NCBI GenBank assembly: GCA_003223995.1
Contig: QHYA01000018.1
Span: forward strand, 1-9,036
DNA from: Acidobacteriota bacterium
GTDB taxonomy: Bacteria > Acidobacteriota > Polarisedimenticolia > QHYA01
Reading direction: 5' to 3'
DNA: 9,036 nucleotides
Numbering within the stretch: the first letter of the stretch is position 1; each line of letters opens with the position of its first letter. A program made the position numbers and the translations under genes. Shown here piece after piece: positions 5,031 to 9,036 of this stretch. Below the pieces are notes generated by a model, which did no database searches, was not told the DNA's origin, and saw only the letters and a program-made list of their open reading frames with translations.

Positions 5031-9036
<4,006 letters not shown>

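Overview
This window is a conserved bacterial information-processing cluster, read entirely on the + strand: the 3' end of the str-type block (fusA end, tuf) runs directly into the secE/rif-type block (rpmG, tRNA-Trp, secE, nusG, rplK, rplA, rplJ, rplL and the first ~95% of rpoB). The DNA is GC-rich by eye, with strong G/C third-position use, which is why long open frames also appear on the minus strand; I read all of those as shadows. The proteins are clearly bacterial: EF-Tu, zinc-type L33, short single-span SecE, and an RpoB with a canonical rifampicin region. A ~60-residue eight-cysteine insertion near the start of RpoB and a ~40-residue insertion after the rifampicin region resemble what I remember of Acidobacteriota RpoB. 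I therefore lean to Acidobacteriota, or a neighbouring lineage, with moderate confidence.

Layout: 2-172 fusA C-terminal end; 231-1433 tuf; 1472-1621 rpmG; 1673-1749 tRNA-Trp(CCA); 1794-2006 secE; 2023-2553 nusG; 2609-3037 rplK; 3112-3813 rplA; 3852-4370 rplJ; 4553-4933 rplL; 5031-9036 rpoB, cut by the window edge. Gaps are short (16-97 nt) except the 182-nt rplJ-rplL spacer. I see no convincing sigma-70-type promoter and no intrinsic terminator (GC hairpin plus T tract), so the window looks like the interior of one or more long transcripts, with tRNA-Trp cut out by processing. Small GC-rich inverted repeats sit at several junctions, including one just after nusG and ones overlapping the rplA and rplL stop codons.

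How the genes work together: EF-G and EF-Tu drive elongation; L33, L11, L1, L10 and L7/L12 are large-subunit proteins, with L11 and L10-L7/L12 forming the stalk base and stalk that recruit EF-Tu and EF-G; SecE is a core translocon subunit; NusG binds the RNA polymerase containing RpoB and links it to the ribosome or Rho. It is a housekeeping cluster and I see no defence, mobile or biosynthetic system. The unusual points are within these genes: the predicted double zinc ribbon in RpoB, a CxC/CxxC cluster in EF-Tu, a codon-usage shift within tuf, the fusA-tuf-rpmG-tRNA-Trp-secE gene order, and the structured rplJ-rplL spacer.
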